Assembly (NCBI GenBank): GCA_047975545.1
Contig: JBKEDS010000004.1
Coordinates: 71,541-135,540 of the forward strand
Length of the DNA: 64,000 bases
Reading direction: 5' to 3'
DNA from: JBKEDS01 sp047975545
GTDB taxonomy: Bacteria; Bacteroidota; Bacteroidia; Flavobacteriales; Flavobacteriaceae
Position 1 is the first letter of the stretch. Every line of letters begins with the position of its first letter. This document shows positions 8,451-18,156 of the stretch, piece after piece. The notes under the pieces were generated by a model. The model had not been told where the DNA came from. It saw only the letters and a program-made list of their open reading frames with translations, and did not search any database. Made by a program: the position numbers and the translations under genes.

Positions 8451-9925
8451 TAAACTATTGGCTTCATGGCCGTCATGGAGGCTCTTAGGAAAGCGCCTAT
8501 TTTTTCAACGGGATGTTGCCTAATGGCCGTGTTTACTGCAATTAGTTTGGCATTGTCCACACCTTTACCGTTATCTTTTGAAAAGGCTTTACCAATAACA
8601 TTGGTGTCTATGGTTTTCATAAAATCGGCCAATAGAGGCTTACACGCATGGTCGAACAAATAACAACCGTACTCGGCCGTATCGGAAATTACGCTATTCA
8701 TTTCATATAATTTACGCCTTGCAATAGTGTTTGCAATAAGCGGTGTTTCGTGTAACGACTCGTAATAGGCCGAGGCATCGATAATACCGGAATCGGTCAT
8801 GGCCTCGAACGCCAACTCCACCCCGGCCTTAACCATGGCTACCATTAGTACGCCATTATCGTAGTATTCCTGTTCTGAAATTTCAACATTACCAGCAGGT
8901 GTTTTTTCAAAAGCGGTTTCGGCGGTTGCGGCACGCCAGGTTAATAATTTTTCGTCGTTATTGGCCCAATCGGCCATCATCCCGCTGGAAAAACGGCCTT
9001 CCATAATATCGTCCATGTGCTTTTGGAACAAGGGGCGCATAATTTCTTTTAATTCTTCCGAAAGTTCAAAGGCTTTAATTTTTGCGGGGTTGGATAGGCG
9101 GTCCATCATGTTGGTAATACCGCCGTATTTTAGGCCTTCGGTAATGGTTTCCCAACCGTATTGGATTAATTTTGAAGCATAGCCTGGTTCGATACCTTTT
9201 TCAATCATTTTATTGAAACATAGAATAGAGCCTGTTTGCAACAGCCCGCAAAGAATGGTTTGCTCGCCCATTAAATCCGACTTCACCTCGGCTATAAATG
9301 ATGATGCCAAAACGCCCGCACGGTCGCCACCGGTTGCTGCGGCATAGGCCTTGGCTTGCGCCCAACCTTTTCCTTCGGGGTCGTTTTCCTCATGAACGGC
9401 AATAAGCGTTGGTACGCCAAAGCCTCGTTTGTATTCTTCCCTTACCTCGGTTCCGGGGCATTTGGGGGCCACCATTATTACGGTTAGGTCCTCACGAACT
9501 TGGGTGCCTTCTTCAACAATATTAAACCCATGCGAGTACGATAGGGTTGCGCCTTTTTTCATTAAGGGCATAACCGCTTTTACCACACTGGTGTGTTGTT
9601 TGTCGGGGGTTAGGTTTAGTACCAAATCGGCTGTTGGGATTAACGCCTCATAAGTTCCAACGTTAAATCCATTTTCGGATGCGTTTATGTACGATTTGCG
9701 CTTTTCGGCAATGGCTTCTGCCCGTAAAGCATACGAAATATCCAGTCCGGAATCCCTCATGTTTAAGCCTTGGTTAAGGCCTTGGGCGCCACAGCCCACG
9801 ATTACTATTTTTTTTCCTTTTAATGCGTTTACGCCGTCTTCGAATTCCGAAGTTTCCATAAATCTACACTTCGAAAGTTGTTCTAACTTATCTCTTAACG
9901 ACAGGGTGTTAAAATAATTTCCCAT
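8450..9925 (-). CDS. ilvC: ketol-acid reductoisomerase (class II)
   Basis: This enzyme isomerises and reduces acetolactate or acetohydroxybutyrate to the dihydroxy acids, using NADPH. The Rossmann motif GCGAQG is at 44-49. The 491-residue length and the duplicated C-terminal knotted domain identify the long class II form, as in E. coli, rather than the 330-residue class I. The metal-binding acidic residues of the C-terminal domain appear in the 'KSDLMGEQTILCG' region. It follows ilvN by 18 bases on the same strand and is surely co-transcribed. Confidence 0.95.
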   Translation of the reverse strand: MGNYFNTLSLRDKLEQLSKCRFMETSEFEDGVNALKGKKIVIVGCGAQGLNQGLNMRDSGLDISYALRAEAIAEKRKSYINASENGFNVGTYEALIPTADLVLNLTPDKQHTSVVKAVMPLMKKGATLSYSHGFNIVEEGTQVREDLTVIMVAPKCPGTEVREEYKRGFGVPTLIAVHEENDPEGKGWAQAKAYAAATGGDRAGVLASSFIAEVKSDLMGEQTILCGLLQTGSILCFNKMIEKGIEPGYASKLIQYGWETITEGLKYGGITNMMDRLSNPAKIKAFELSEELKEIMRPLFQKHMDDIMEGRFSSGMMADWANNDEKLLTWRAATAETAFEKTPAGNVEISEQEYYDNGVLMVAMVKAGVELAFEAMTDSGIIDASAYYESLHETPLIANTIARRKLYEMNSVISDTAEYGCYLFDHACKPLLADFMKTIDTNVIGKAFSKDNGKGVDNAKLIAVNTAIRQHPVEKIGAFLRASMTAMKPIV

Positions 9926-9943
9926 TTCTTTTTTTACTGGTTT

Positions 9944-10477
9944 TTATTGGTTATTGAATGCTAACAGCAATTCGGATATTTTCATTTCGTCCTTAGTTAC
10001 GGCAATACGCCCGGCACGTACAAATTGCATGATGCCGAACACGTTTAAATCGCGGCGCAGCGATTCGATTTCGTTTCGCCTCCCCGATTTTTCCAATACG
10101 AAAAACTCACGGTTTACGGTAACAATACGGGCATTGCTGTCCTTTATAATATTTTGTATTTGGGGTTCTTCGAACAATAGGGCCGATTTTATTTTAAACA
10201 TACACGACTCGGTGTAAATGGTCTGGTCCTCGGTATGGTAATAGGCACGGATTACCTCGATTTGTTTTTCTAACTGCCCAACTATTTTTTTGGCTTGCGG
10301 TTCGGTAATATTAACCACGATTACAAAACGGTTAACGCTATCGATTTCGGATTGCGAAGTGGTTAAACTTTCGATATTGATGTGCCTGCGCTGAAAAATA
10401 GCGGAAATACGGTTTAACAACCCGATATTGTTTTCGGTATAAATCGATATGGTGAATGTTTTTATTTCTTCGTTCAT
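9944..10477 (-). CDS. ilvN: acetolactate synthase small (regulatory) subunit
   Basis: The 177-residue protein starts with an ACT domain ('FTISIYTENNIGLLNRISAIFQRRHINIESL') and has the ALS_ss C-terminal domain. It gives valine feedback sensitivity and full activity to the catalytic subunit encoded upstream. It lies between ilvB and ilvC. The 187-base gap to ilvB contains a palindromic repeat, which is unusual inside this operon and may affect the ratio of the two subunits. Confidence 0.94.
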   Translation of the reverse strand: MNEEIKTFTISIYTENNIGLLNRISAIFQRRHINIESLTTSQSEIDSVNRFVIVVNITEPQAKKIVGQLEKQIEVIRAYYHTEDQTIYTESCMFKIKSALLFEEPQIQNIIKDSNARIVTVNREFFVLEKSGRRNEIESLRRDLNVFGIMQFVRAGRIAVTKDEMKISELLLAFNNQ

Positions 10478-10517
10478 TTTATTTTAATATTTTTAGAGAA
10501 TAGCGGTTGGAAGATAG

Positions 10518-10556
10518 AGATTGCTTTGTCGTCGTACGACCTTTTCGCAATGACGT
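10518..10556. repeat. palindromic repeat between ilvB and ilvN
   Basis: GATTGC and GCAATGACG flank a central perfect palindrome GTCGTACGAC (10531-10540). The sequence is of the flavobacterial 'CATTGCGA...ACGAAGCAATCT' repeat style and is related to the copy at 30874-30944. It occupies the only sizeable gap inside the ilv operon. Confidence 0.55.
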
Positions 10557-10664
10557 TATTTAAGCAATCCGATACATTACAACAGGATTAATTTAATGCT
10601 GAAATATTTCTTCTCAATTAGTCTATTTTCCATATTCTATATTCTTCTTATCTTAAAAATTCCA

Positions 10665-12398
10665 CTAACTTAACCGCACATCGGAAACCGAAGCTCCTGT
10701 TGGCACCATAGGGAATACGTTATCTTCTTTTTCAACACAAACCTCTAAAAAATAGGCGTCTTTTGAAGCTACCATCTCCTTAACGGCATTGGCCAAATCG
10801 GCCCGCTTTGTTACCTTATTGGCAGCAATACCGTAGCCTTTGGCTATGGCTACAAAGTCGGGGTTTGTCATTTCGGTTGAAGCATAACGTTTATCGAAAA
10901 ACAATTGTTGCCATTGCCGAACCATGCCCAAAAACTCGTTATTAAGGACCACGATTTTTACGGGGATTTTGGTTTGGAAAATGGTACCCAGTTCCTGAAT
11001 GGTCATTTGGTAACCGCCATCGCCAATAACGGCAATAACATCGCGGTCGGGCGCGCCCATTGTAGCGCCTATGGCTGCGGGAAGCGCAAAACCCATAGTA
11101 CCCAAACCACCCGAGGTAATATTGCTTTTGGTTTTGTTAAACTCGGCATAACGACAGGCTACCATTTGGTGTTGCCCCACATCGGATACTATGGCGGCAT
11201 TGCCTTTTGTTTCCTTGTTTATTTGTTTAAGCACCTCGCCCATGGTTAGGCCTTCTTTTGTTGGATTTAAATCTTCTTTTATAACTTTTTCGAACTCTAT
11301 GGCGTACAAATCCTTAAACTCTTGCAACCACGAGTCGTGGGTTTTATTATCCAATAGCGGCAATAATTTGGATAAACTATCTTTACAATCGGCTACAATG
11401 GCCACATTGGTTTTTACGTTTTTATCGATTTCGGCGGGGTCTATATCGAAATGTACCACTTTTGCTTGTTTGGCGTAGCGGCTTAAATCGCCCGTAACCC
11501 TATCGTCAAAACGCATGCCTATGGCAATAAGCACGTCGCACTCGTTGGTTAGTTTATTGGGTGCATAATTGCCGTGCATGCCCACCATACCTACATTTAA
11601 GGGGTGCGATGTTGGCAGGGCCGAAGCCCCCAAAATGGTCCACGACGAGGGAATTCCCGATTTTTCGATTACGGCTTTCAGTTCTTCTTCGGCTTGGCCG
11701 AGAATAACGCCCTGCCCCCAAATAATAAATGGTTTTTTGGCGTTGTTGATTAATTCGGCAGCCGCCTTAACCGCATCCATATTGGTTTTTGGTACGGGCC
11801 AATAACTGCGTATGCCCGTACATTTTTTGTATTCGAAATCCAATTCGGAAAATTGCGCATCCTTGGTAATATCGATTAACACAGGCCCGGGGCGGCCGCT
11901 TTTGGCTATATAAAATGCTTTGGCTATTACTTCGGGAATATCGGCCGCTTTTGTAATTTGGCAACTCCACTTGGTTACCGGGGTTGAAATGCCCACAATA
12001 TCGGTTTCCTGAAAGGCATCGCTGCCCAACAAATGCGAAGCTACTTGCCCCGTAATGCACACCAAGGGCGTGGAGTCTATCATGGCATCGGCAATACCCG
12101 TTACCAAGTTGGTTGCCCCGGGCCCGGACGTTGCAATGGCCACGCCTACTTTACCCGACACACGGGCGTACCCTTGCGCTGCATGTGAAGCGCCTTGCTC
12201 GTGCCGCGTTAAAACGTGGTGGATTTCTTTTTGAAATTTATACAACTCGTCGTAAACGGGCATAATGGCCCCGCCCGGATATCCATAAAGAATATCCACA
12301 CCTTCGGCAATTAGGCTTCTTACAACGGCTTCGCTACCCGTAATACGCATGGTTTTGCTTGCTTTTTCTTGTGCTTTGTTCTTGGTTTCTGTATTCAT
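10665..12398 (-). CDS. ilvB: acetolactate synthase large (catalytic) subunit
   Basis: This is a thiamine-diphosphate enzyme that condenses pyruvate with pyruvate or 2-oxobutanoate, the branch step for Val/Leu and Ile. The N-terminal domain holds the TPP-activating Glu in 'TRHEQGASHAA', the middle domain binds FAD, and the C-terminal domain has the TPP/Mg motif starting 'GDGGYQM'. At 577 residues it is full length. It lies 14 bases downstream of ilvD and precedes ilvN, the usual order for this complex. Confidence 0.95.
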   Translation of the reverse strand: MNTETKNKAQEKASKTMRITGSEAVVRSLIAEGVDILYGYPGGAIMPVYDELYKFQKEIHHVLTRHEQGASHAAQGYARVSGKVGVAIATSGPGATNLVTGIADAMIDSTPLVCITGQVASHLLGSDAFQETDIVGISTPVTKWSCQITKAADIPEVIAKAFYIAKSGRPGPVLIDITKDAQFSELDFEYKKCTGIRSYWPVPKTNMDAVKAAAELINNAKKPFIIWGQGVILGQAEEELKAVIEKSGIPSSWTILGASALPTSHPLNVGMVGMHGNYAPNKLTNECDVLIAIGMRFDDRVTGDLSRYAKQAKVVHFDIDPAEIDKNVKTNVAIVADCKDSLSKLLPLLDNKTHDSWLQEFKDLYAIEFEKVIKEDLNPTKEGLTMGEVLKQINKETKGNAAIVSDVGQHQMVACRYAEFNKTKSNITSGGLGTMGFALPAAIGATMGAPDRDVIAVIGDGGYQMTIQELGTIFQTKIPVKIVVLNNEFLGMVRQWQQLFFDKRYASTEMTNPDFVAIAKGYGIAANKVTKRADLANAVKEMVASKDAYFLEVCVEKEDNVFPMVPTGASVSDVRLS

Positions 12399-12412
12399 AA
12401 TTCCCTACTTTT

Positions 12413-14098
12413 TTAGAACTCATCGGTTACGCAGCCTTGCGACGCCGACGAAACGGTTTTGGCATATTTGTAAAGTACGCCCCTTTCAAATTTTAATTTT
12501 GGGGCAACCCATTTTGCTCTTCTTTTATTTAACTCTTCTTCTGAAATTTCAATGTTAATGGTATTGTTTACCGCATCGATTTCAATAATATCGCCATTTT
12601 CGACCAAAGCGATATTACCGCCAACTTGGGCTTCGGGCGATACGTGGCCTACCACAAAACCGTGGGAGCCACCAGAAAAACGGCCATCGGTAATCAGGGC
12701 AACGTCCTTACCCAAACCGGCACCCATAATGGATGATGTTGGCTTGAGCATTTCGGGCATTCCGGGAGCGCCTTTCGGGCCTTCGTAACGGATTATAACG
12801 ACATCGCCTTTTTTTACTTTTCCTGTTTTTATGCCTTCGTTAACCGCTGTTTCGCTATCGAATACATTGGCCGTTCCTTTAAACGACAAGCCTTCCTTGC
12901 CCGTAATTTTTGCAACGGCGCCTTCGGTGGCCAAGTTGCCGAACAGGATGCGGATATGCCCGGTTTCCTTAATTGGTTTTTCAACTTTATGCACAATATC
13001 TTGTCCGCCTTCTAAATCGGGAACGTCCTTCAGGTTTTCGGCAAGGGTTTTTCCGGTTACGGTTAAGCAATCGCCGTGCAGCATGCCCAATTTCAACATA
13101 TATTTTAATACGGCGGGAATACCGCCTACATGGTGCAAATCTTCCATAGCGTAGCGGCCGCTTGGTTTAAGGTCGGCCAATAGTGGCGTGGTGTCGCTTA
13201 TATGCTGAAAATCCTCAAGGGTAAATTTTACTTTTGCCGCTTTGGCTATGGCCAAAAAGTGCAGTACGGCGTTGGTTGAGCCACCAAGGACAATTACCAA
13301 ACGAATGGCGTTTTCCAACGATTTTCGTGTAACAATATCGGATGGCTTAATATCGTTTTCCAATAAATATTTAACGGCTTCGCCTGCCTTAACGCACTCT
13401 TGTTCTTTTAGGTTGCCGTTGCTTACAGCAGGATTAGACGAATTAAAAGGCAAGGACATGCCCAAGGTTTCTATGGCCGATGCCATGGTGTTGGCCGTGT
13501 ACATACCGCCACAGGCGCCAGCACCGGGACAGGCTTTATGGATTACTTCCTTAAATTCGGACTCGTCTATGGTTCCGGCCACTTTTTGCCCGTAAGCCTC
13601 GAAAGCCGAAATAATATCCAACTTTTTACCGTTGTGGCAACCCGAGGCAATGGTGCCGCCATAGACCAAAACCGAAGGACGGTTTAGGCGCAACATGGCC
13701 ATTAGGGCGCCCGGCATATTTTTATCGCAGCCTACCACGGTAACCAAACCGTCGTAGCCTTGTGCCTGCATAACCGTTTCGATGGAATCGGCAATAATAT
13801 CGCGCGAGGGCAACGAAAAACGCATGCCCGGCGTACCGTTGGAAATACCGTCGCTTACCCCAATGGTATTAAATATTAAGCCAACCATATTGGCGTTATC
13901 GGCGCCTTTTTTTACGTGGGTGGATAAATCGTTAAGGTGCATGTTGCACGGATTACCTTCGTACCCTGTACTGGCAATGCCTATTAAGGGTTTTTTTAAA
14001 TCGTCGTCGGTTAAACCAATGGCGTGCAACATGGCTTGTGCCGCCGGAAGTGTGGGGTCTTGGGTAACTAAATTACTGTATTTCTTTAAATTGTTCAT
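12413..14098 (-). CDS. ilvD: dihydroxy-acid dehydratase
   Basis: This Fe-S dehydratase turns the dihydroxy acids into the 2-oxo acids that precede Ile and Val. Cysteines in 'GNPCNMHL', 'VGCDKNMPG' and 'CPGAGACGGMYTANTM' provide the cluster site, and the 561-residue length fits the IlvD/Edd family. It is the first structural gene of the operon. The 245-base stretch upstream lies behind a leader peptide and terminator, so transcription of ilvD should depend on attenuation read-through. Confidence 0.95.
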   Translation of the reverse strand: MNNLKKYSNLVTQDPTLPAAQAMLHAIGLTDDDLKKPLIGIASTGYEGNPCNMHLNDLSTHVKKGADNANMVGLIFNTIGVSDGISNGTPGMRFSLPSRDIIADSIETVMQAQGYDGLVTVVGCDKNMPGALMAMLRLNRPSVLVYGGTIASGCHNGKKLDIISAFEAYGQKVAGTIDESEFKEVIHKACPGAGACGGMYTANTMASAIETLGMSLPFNSSNPAVSNGNLKEQECVKAGEAVKYLLENDIKPSDIVTRKSLENAIRLVIVLGGSTNAVLHFLAIAKAAKVKFTLEDFQHISDTTPLLADLKPSGRYAMEDLHHVGGIPAVLKYMLKLGMLHGDCLTVTGKTLAENLKDVPDLEGGQDIVHKVEKPIKETGHIRILFGNLATEGAVAKITGKEGLSFKGTANVFDSETAVNEGIKTGKVKKGDVVIIRYEGPKGAPGMPEMLKPTSSIMGAGLGKDVALITDGRFSGGSHGFVVGHVSPEAQVGGNIALVENGDIIEIDAVNNTINIEISEEELNKRRAKWVAPKLKFERGVLYKYAKTVSSASQGCVTDEF

Positions 14099-14343
14099 TT
14101 TTATTGCGGATAATTCGCTTTTATTGTGATTTATATTTTTAAAGCCTTATTATTTTTAGAATTTATTTAAAAACATCGAACTTTTATAATTTAAGGTTCG
14201 AAAGTAAGGTATTAAGTCTTTTTTGTCTTTTATTTTTATTTTTTAGAGGTTAAATCCACATCACTCAATAAGTAGCTATTTTTTTGATTATCAGTTTTTT
14301 AATATTATTTTTTTATGATGTTCAAAACGAAAAAATAATATAC

Positions 14344-14372
14344 AAAAAAAGCCTTCACATAAAAGGAAGGCT
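14344..14372 (-). terminator. ilv attenuator terminator
   Basis: On the minus strand AGCCTTC (14372-14366) pairs with GAAGGCT (14356-14350) and is followed by six T residues. It lies between the leader peptide and ilvD. Its 5' arm overlaps CCTTCCT (14370-14364), which can instead pair with AGGGAGG (14408-14402) at the leader stop codon. The two structures exclude each other, as required for attenuation. Confidence 0.8.
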
Positions 14373-14406
14373 AATTTTTATTCTTTCATTTCAAAACACA
14401 ACCTCC

Positions 14407-14469
14407 CTAACGATGCCCAATAATGACAACGGTAGCAATAATGATTGTATTTAAAATTTGATTTTTCAT
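14407..14469 (-). CDS. ilvL: ilv operon leader peptide
   Basis: A 20-residue open frame reads MKNQILNTIIIATVVIIGHR and then TAG. Eleven of its 20 residues are Ile, Val, Thr or Leu (six Ile, two Val, two Thr, one Leu), matching the end products of the genes downstream. A ribosome stalled at the Ile/Val codons would leave AGGGAGG at the stop codon free to form an antiterminator. A ribosome reaching the stop would cover it and let the terminator form. The role is inferred from composition and position, but the match to classical attenuation is close. Confidence 0.82.
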   Translation of the reverse strand: MKNQILNTIIIATVVIIGHR

Positions 14470-14479
14470 TTCCGTTCTA

Positions 14480-14510
14480 CAAATATTAGAAATTAATTTT
14501 TGAAAAGCAA
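14480..14510 (-). promoter_or_regulatory. candidate promoter of the ilv leader
   Basis: On the minus strand a TTG (14510-14508) stands 20 bases before AATATTTG (14487-14480), one base off the TAnnTTTG consensus. The transcript would start only a few bases before the leader-peptide ATG at 14469. This is a plausible but unproven promoter. Confidence 0.45.
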
Positions 14511-14586
14511 TTGGTTTTTTCTTAAAAACACAACTTTTCTTCGAAAAACAATAAAAGCATTGCTGCTTGAGGCAAGTTTTTCAACC

Positions 14587-17085
14587 TTAAAAATAAAACC
14601 CAAACGTACCCGTTACCCCAAATTTACGGGCGTCGGGATGGTTTAGGTAATTGCCCCTAAAGTTGAAATCTATCCTAAACACCTTAAAAATATTGCCAAT
14701 ACCCAAACTGTACTCGTAGTACATTTTACTATTGGGCGCCACCAACGGAATATTATAAGGGTTTCCCGTTGTGTTCAAGGCTATATTTTCGTTTGACAGC
14801 TCGCCCCAAGCGCCACGGAACCCTATTATTTCGCGCCAATTTAGCTTGCGCAAAAACGGGATTCGGGAAAACAGGCGGCCGTTAAAGTTATGCTCTAAAT
14901 GCGCAACGGCGTAGGTATCGGTTACAAATTCGTAATAATCTAACTGCGGAAAGGTGTTGTAAATTGAAAAATACGATTGGTTTCCCGGGATAACGCTTAA
15001 CAGCCCCAACGGTACTTCGCCAAAGGTTTTCCCGGCTTCGACCGTTGTGGTAAGTTTGCCAATACCACCTATTTGCCAAGGTTGGATGTACGAAAACTGA
15101 AGTTTGGTATAGGCAAAATTGCTTTTAAAAATGGCCTTGTCGGCACGGGTAATTTGGGCAAATAGCCGTGCAAAATCGTCGTTGGCCTCCCGGCGTTCCA
15201 CCCCAAACCCGGTCATTTTTCTTCCCGGAAAATACATGAGCGAAAACGAACCTTCAAACTGCTTGGTTTCGGAGGCAATACCGCCATCGGGCGTGTTATA
15301 GTCCAAACTAAAAGTTGGCGAGGCCGACTCCAAGGTACGGTAATCGGCGCCCAATCGGAATACTATATTTTTAATTGGTTCGGCCTCTACGGCCAAGCTG
15401 GTTAGGTTTATCGAGGTAAGTTTATCGTTTGTGCTGGTTGTAAATAGTGCCGACGAGGCAAAGCTGCGCCCCAAAACATCGGTGCTGGTGGTTAGGCTTG
15501 CTCCTATTTGCTCTACATCGCGACGGTTTCCTCCGGAAATAATTAGGCGGCTTTGCTTGTCCAACAGCCATTTTCCCGATAGGCCGTACTTAAATTTGTT
15601 GTCCTTTGTTCCGTAAGCCAAAAAGCCTTCCAAGCGCCAAAGGTCGTTACGCCCAAAATAGGTGCGGCCGCCGGTTCGTATGCGCAAGCCCTCAACGTCG
15701 TTAAAGCCAAAACTTGAAAATACCGGGCCGTAATCCAGGGGCAACGCGTTAAGTTCAATATAGCCCGAGGCCAAAATACTGCCCGCATTATAAAGGCGCT
15801 TAAACTTTTTAACGGTTTTTAGGGTGTCCAGCATTTTGTAAACGCCCTTTTCGTCTTTATTTAAATCCTCTAAGCGGTTTTGTTCCCAAAAGGCATCGTC
15901 CCTGTCGTAAACATCGGCATTGTAGTTATAAACTTCTTCGTCGTAAAATTTGCTATTTTTTTCAACATCGAACTGATAATTGTTGTATAACGTGGTGCGC
16001 TTGCCGTAAACGCCCCGGGATTCTTCTTTTTTGTTTAGTGAGAAATCGGACATCATATAATCGCGCTTCACCAAAAACAGCGAATCGTTTAGTACTTCAA
16101 ATTCCTGCTCGATATAAATTTCCTTTACCCAGTTTATATTAGCGCTTTTGGATGCTTGGAGCTTTATTTCCTTTATGGCATAAGTAGTATCGGCCACCCA
16201 AAAATCGCCCTTAAAGGTAAGTTCGTTTTTGCGCCGTGGGTAATAAATAATGTTATAACACCATTTGTTGTCTACAAAACTACTGTCCTTTAATACATAA
16301 TTATAGGTATTGATTCCTGTTTTGGATAGCGGGCTAACAAAACTTTTATCGAAAAATTTAAGGTAGTTGTCGTAAATATTGAAATCGGGATACAAATCGG
16401 CTATAAAATCGATAATAACTTGGTTGTCGCTAAACCCGGAGTTTTTATTGCCGTTAAGGACTTCTTTTTCCTTGTTTAGAAGGTTATCGCCATAAACGGT
16501 CGATACTGCTTCGTTTATAAACATGGGCAAATAGGTTTTGCCCGTAATATTGGAGGTGTCAACTTCTTCAAAAACAAACTCCATACCCTTAAACAACTTG
16601 CTTTTTATTAGGTTGCTGTCTATGGTGTTTAGGTCGAACTCGACTTTTTCGTATTTATTATATTGGTATTGTTTGGATTGCTGCAGGCCGTTTTTGCGCT
16701 TGTGCTCCCAAATTTTGCGTAAAATATCGATGGCGGGATTGTTTTTTTTGGGCTGCCTGCCCGATACAATAAGCACTTGGCCCAGTTGGGCAACTTCTTC
16801 TTTTAAAATAAACTTTAAATCGTAGTTTACTTTGTTTTCCAACGGGACATCCAAGGTTTGATACCCCATAAAGGATACTGTTAGCGTAGGCCAAGTTTCG
16901 TTGGACTCTAAATAAAACTTACCGTTTTCGTTAGTAATAACACCTTGCGTAGAGCCTTTAAACAGCACGTTGGCAAAGGGTACGGGCTGGTTAAACTCGT
17001 CGAAAACATAACCGCTAACCTTGGTTTGTGCCAAGGCGGAAATCAATCCGAAAAAAAAGAATGGAATAAGTAATTTTACTTTCAT
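14587..17085 (-). CDS. DUF5686 outer-membrane protein with carboxypeptidase-regulatory-like domain
   Basis: The 832-residue protein has a signal peptide (hydrophobic 4-18, ending 'SALAQ'). A CarboxypepD_reg-like beta-sandwich follows at about 22-105 ('VSGYVFDEFNQPVPFANV'). The DUF5686 region starts with 'NPAIDILRKIWEHKRKNG' and the end is predicted to be beta-barrel. The last residues end in an aromatic ('GTFGFYF'), as in outer-membrane barrels. Such proteins are widespread in Bacteroidota and have no established function. The 3' end lies about 120 bases upstream of the ilv leader gene on the same strand. Confidence 0.85.
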   Translation of the reverse strand: MKVKLLIPFFFFGLISALAQTKVSGYVFDEFNQPVPFANVLFKGSTQGVITNENGKFYLESNETWPTLTVSFMGYQTLDVPLENKVNYDLKFILKEEVAQLGQVLIVSGRQPKKNNPAIDILRKIWEHKRKNGLQQSKQYQYNKYEKVEFDLNTIDSNLIKSKLFKGMEFVFEEVDTSNITGKTYLPMFINEAVSTVYGDNLLNKEKEVLNGNKNSGFSDNQVIIDFIADLYPDFNIYDNYLKFFDKSFVSPLSKTGINTYNYVLKDSSFVDNKWCYNIIYYPRRKNELTFKGDFWVADTTYAIKEIKLQASKSANINWVKEIYIEQEFEVLNDSLFLVKRDYMMSDFSLNKKEESRGVYGKRTTLYNNYQFDVEKNSKFYDEEVYNYNADVYDRDDAFWEQNRLEDLNKDEKGVYKMLDTLKTVKKFKRLYNAGSILASGYIELNALPLDYGPVFSSFGFNDVEGLRIRTGGRTYFGRNDLWRLEGFLAYGTKDNKFKYGLSGKWLLDKQSRLIISGGNRRDVEQIGASLTTSTDVLGRSFASSALFTTSTNDKLTSINLTSLAVEAEPIKNIVFRLGADYRTLESASPTFSLDYNTPDGGIASETKQFEGSFSLMYFPGRKMTGFGVERREANDDFARLFAQITRADKAIFKSNFAYTKLQFSYIQPWQIGGIGKLTTTVEAGKTFGEVPLGLLSVIPGNQSYFSIYNTFPQLDYYEFVTDTYAVAHLEHNFNGRLFSRIPFLRKLNWREIIGFRGAWGELSNENIALNTTGNPYNIPLVAPNSKMYYEYSLGIGNIFKVFRIDFNFRGNYLNHPDARKFGVTGTFGFYF

Positions 17086-17148
17086 AGCATAAAAAACTTC
17101 ATTAACAAAAATGCTAATGAAGTTTATATAACGTAAAAAATATGTTTT

Positions 17149-18126
17149 TTATATATAGAGTACTTTTTTTACGGCCTTTATTACGTCGTTGCTGTTGGGC
17201 AACCATTCTTCCAACAACACCGGAGAGTAAGGTGCGGGCGTGTCGGCCGTATTTAATTTAATAATGGGCGCATCCAAATAATCGAAGGCCTCGTTTTGTA
17301 CAATATAGGTAATTTCGGTGGCCACGTTTCCAAAAGGCCAAGCCTCCTCAAGAATAACCAAGCGGTTGGTTTTTTTAACCGACTCCAAAATGGTTTGTTT
17401 GTCCATAGGGCGCACGGTGCGCAAATCGATTATTTCGCACGAAATGCCTTCTTTTGCCAATTCGTCGGCCGCCGTAAAGGCTTCCTTAATAATTTTACCA
17501 AATGATACTATGGTAACATCGGTACCTTCGCGCTTAACATCGGCAACGCCCAATGGTAAAACGTACTCGCCCTCGGGTACTTCGCCCTTATCGCCGTACA
17601 TTTGCTCGCTTTCCATAAAAATTACGGGGTCGTTATCGCGAATGGCTGCTTTTAACAAGCCTTTGGCATCGTAGGGGTTCGATGGCACCACCACCTTTAA
17701 ACCGGGCGTATTGGCAAACCAACTTTCAAAAGCCTGTGAGTGCGTAGCCCCTAATTGACCGGCCGAAGCCGTTGGGCCCCGAAACACGATTGGGCAGCTA
17801 AATTGTCCGCCCGACATTTGGCGTATTTTGGCGGCGTTGTTTATAATTTGGTCTATACCGACTAACGAAAAATTAAAGGTCATAAACTCCACAATTGGCC
17901 TGTTGCCCGTCATGGTACTGCCTACGGCTATCCCGGCAAAACCAAGCTCGGCAATAGGGGTATCGATTACACGTTTTGGCCCAAACTCGTCCAGCATGCC
18001 TTTTGAGGCCTTGTATGCCCCGTTATATTCCGCAACTTCCTCGCCCATTAAATAAATACTGTCGTCCCGGCGCATTTCCTCGCTCATGGCTTCGCAAATT
18101 GCTTCTCTAAATTGAATTGTTTTCAT
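17149..18126 (-). CDS. pdhB: pyruvate dehydrogenase complex E1 component, beta subunit
   Basis: This 325-residue protein matches the E1 beta subunit of 2-oxoacid dehydrogenases. It has an N-terminal pyrimidine-binding half ('EAICEAMSEEMRRD', 'GEEVAEYNGAYKASKG', 'DTPIAELGFAGIAVG') and a C-terminal transketolase-like half ('SVKKTNRLVILEEAWPFG'). With the alpha subunit it decarboxylates pyruvate and passes the acetyl group to lipoyl E2. The alpha and E2 genes are not in the window, so the complex is split on this chromosome. It is transcribed away from etfB, with a large hairpin in the shared upstream region. Confidence 0.92.
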   Translation of the reverse strand: MKTIQFREAICEAMSEEMRRDDSIYLMGEEVAEYNGAYKASKGMLDEFGPKRVIDTPIAELGFAGIAVGSTMTGNRPIVEFMTFNFSLVGIDQIINNAAKIRQMSGGQFSCPIVFRGPTASAGQLGATHSQAFESWFANTPGLKVVVPSNPYDAKGLLKAAIRDNDPVIFMESEQMYGDKGEVPEGEYVLPLGVADVKREGTDVTIVSFGKIIKEAFTAADELAKEGISCEIIDLRTVRPMDKQTILESVKKTNRLVILEEAWPFGNVATEITYIVQNEAFDYLDAPIIKLNTADTPAPYSPVLLEEWLPNSNDVIKAVKKVLYI

Positions 18127-18156
18127 GTGTTAAATTTATTGTTTTTCAAAGGACAC

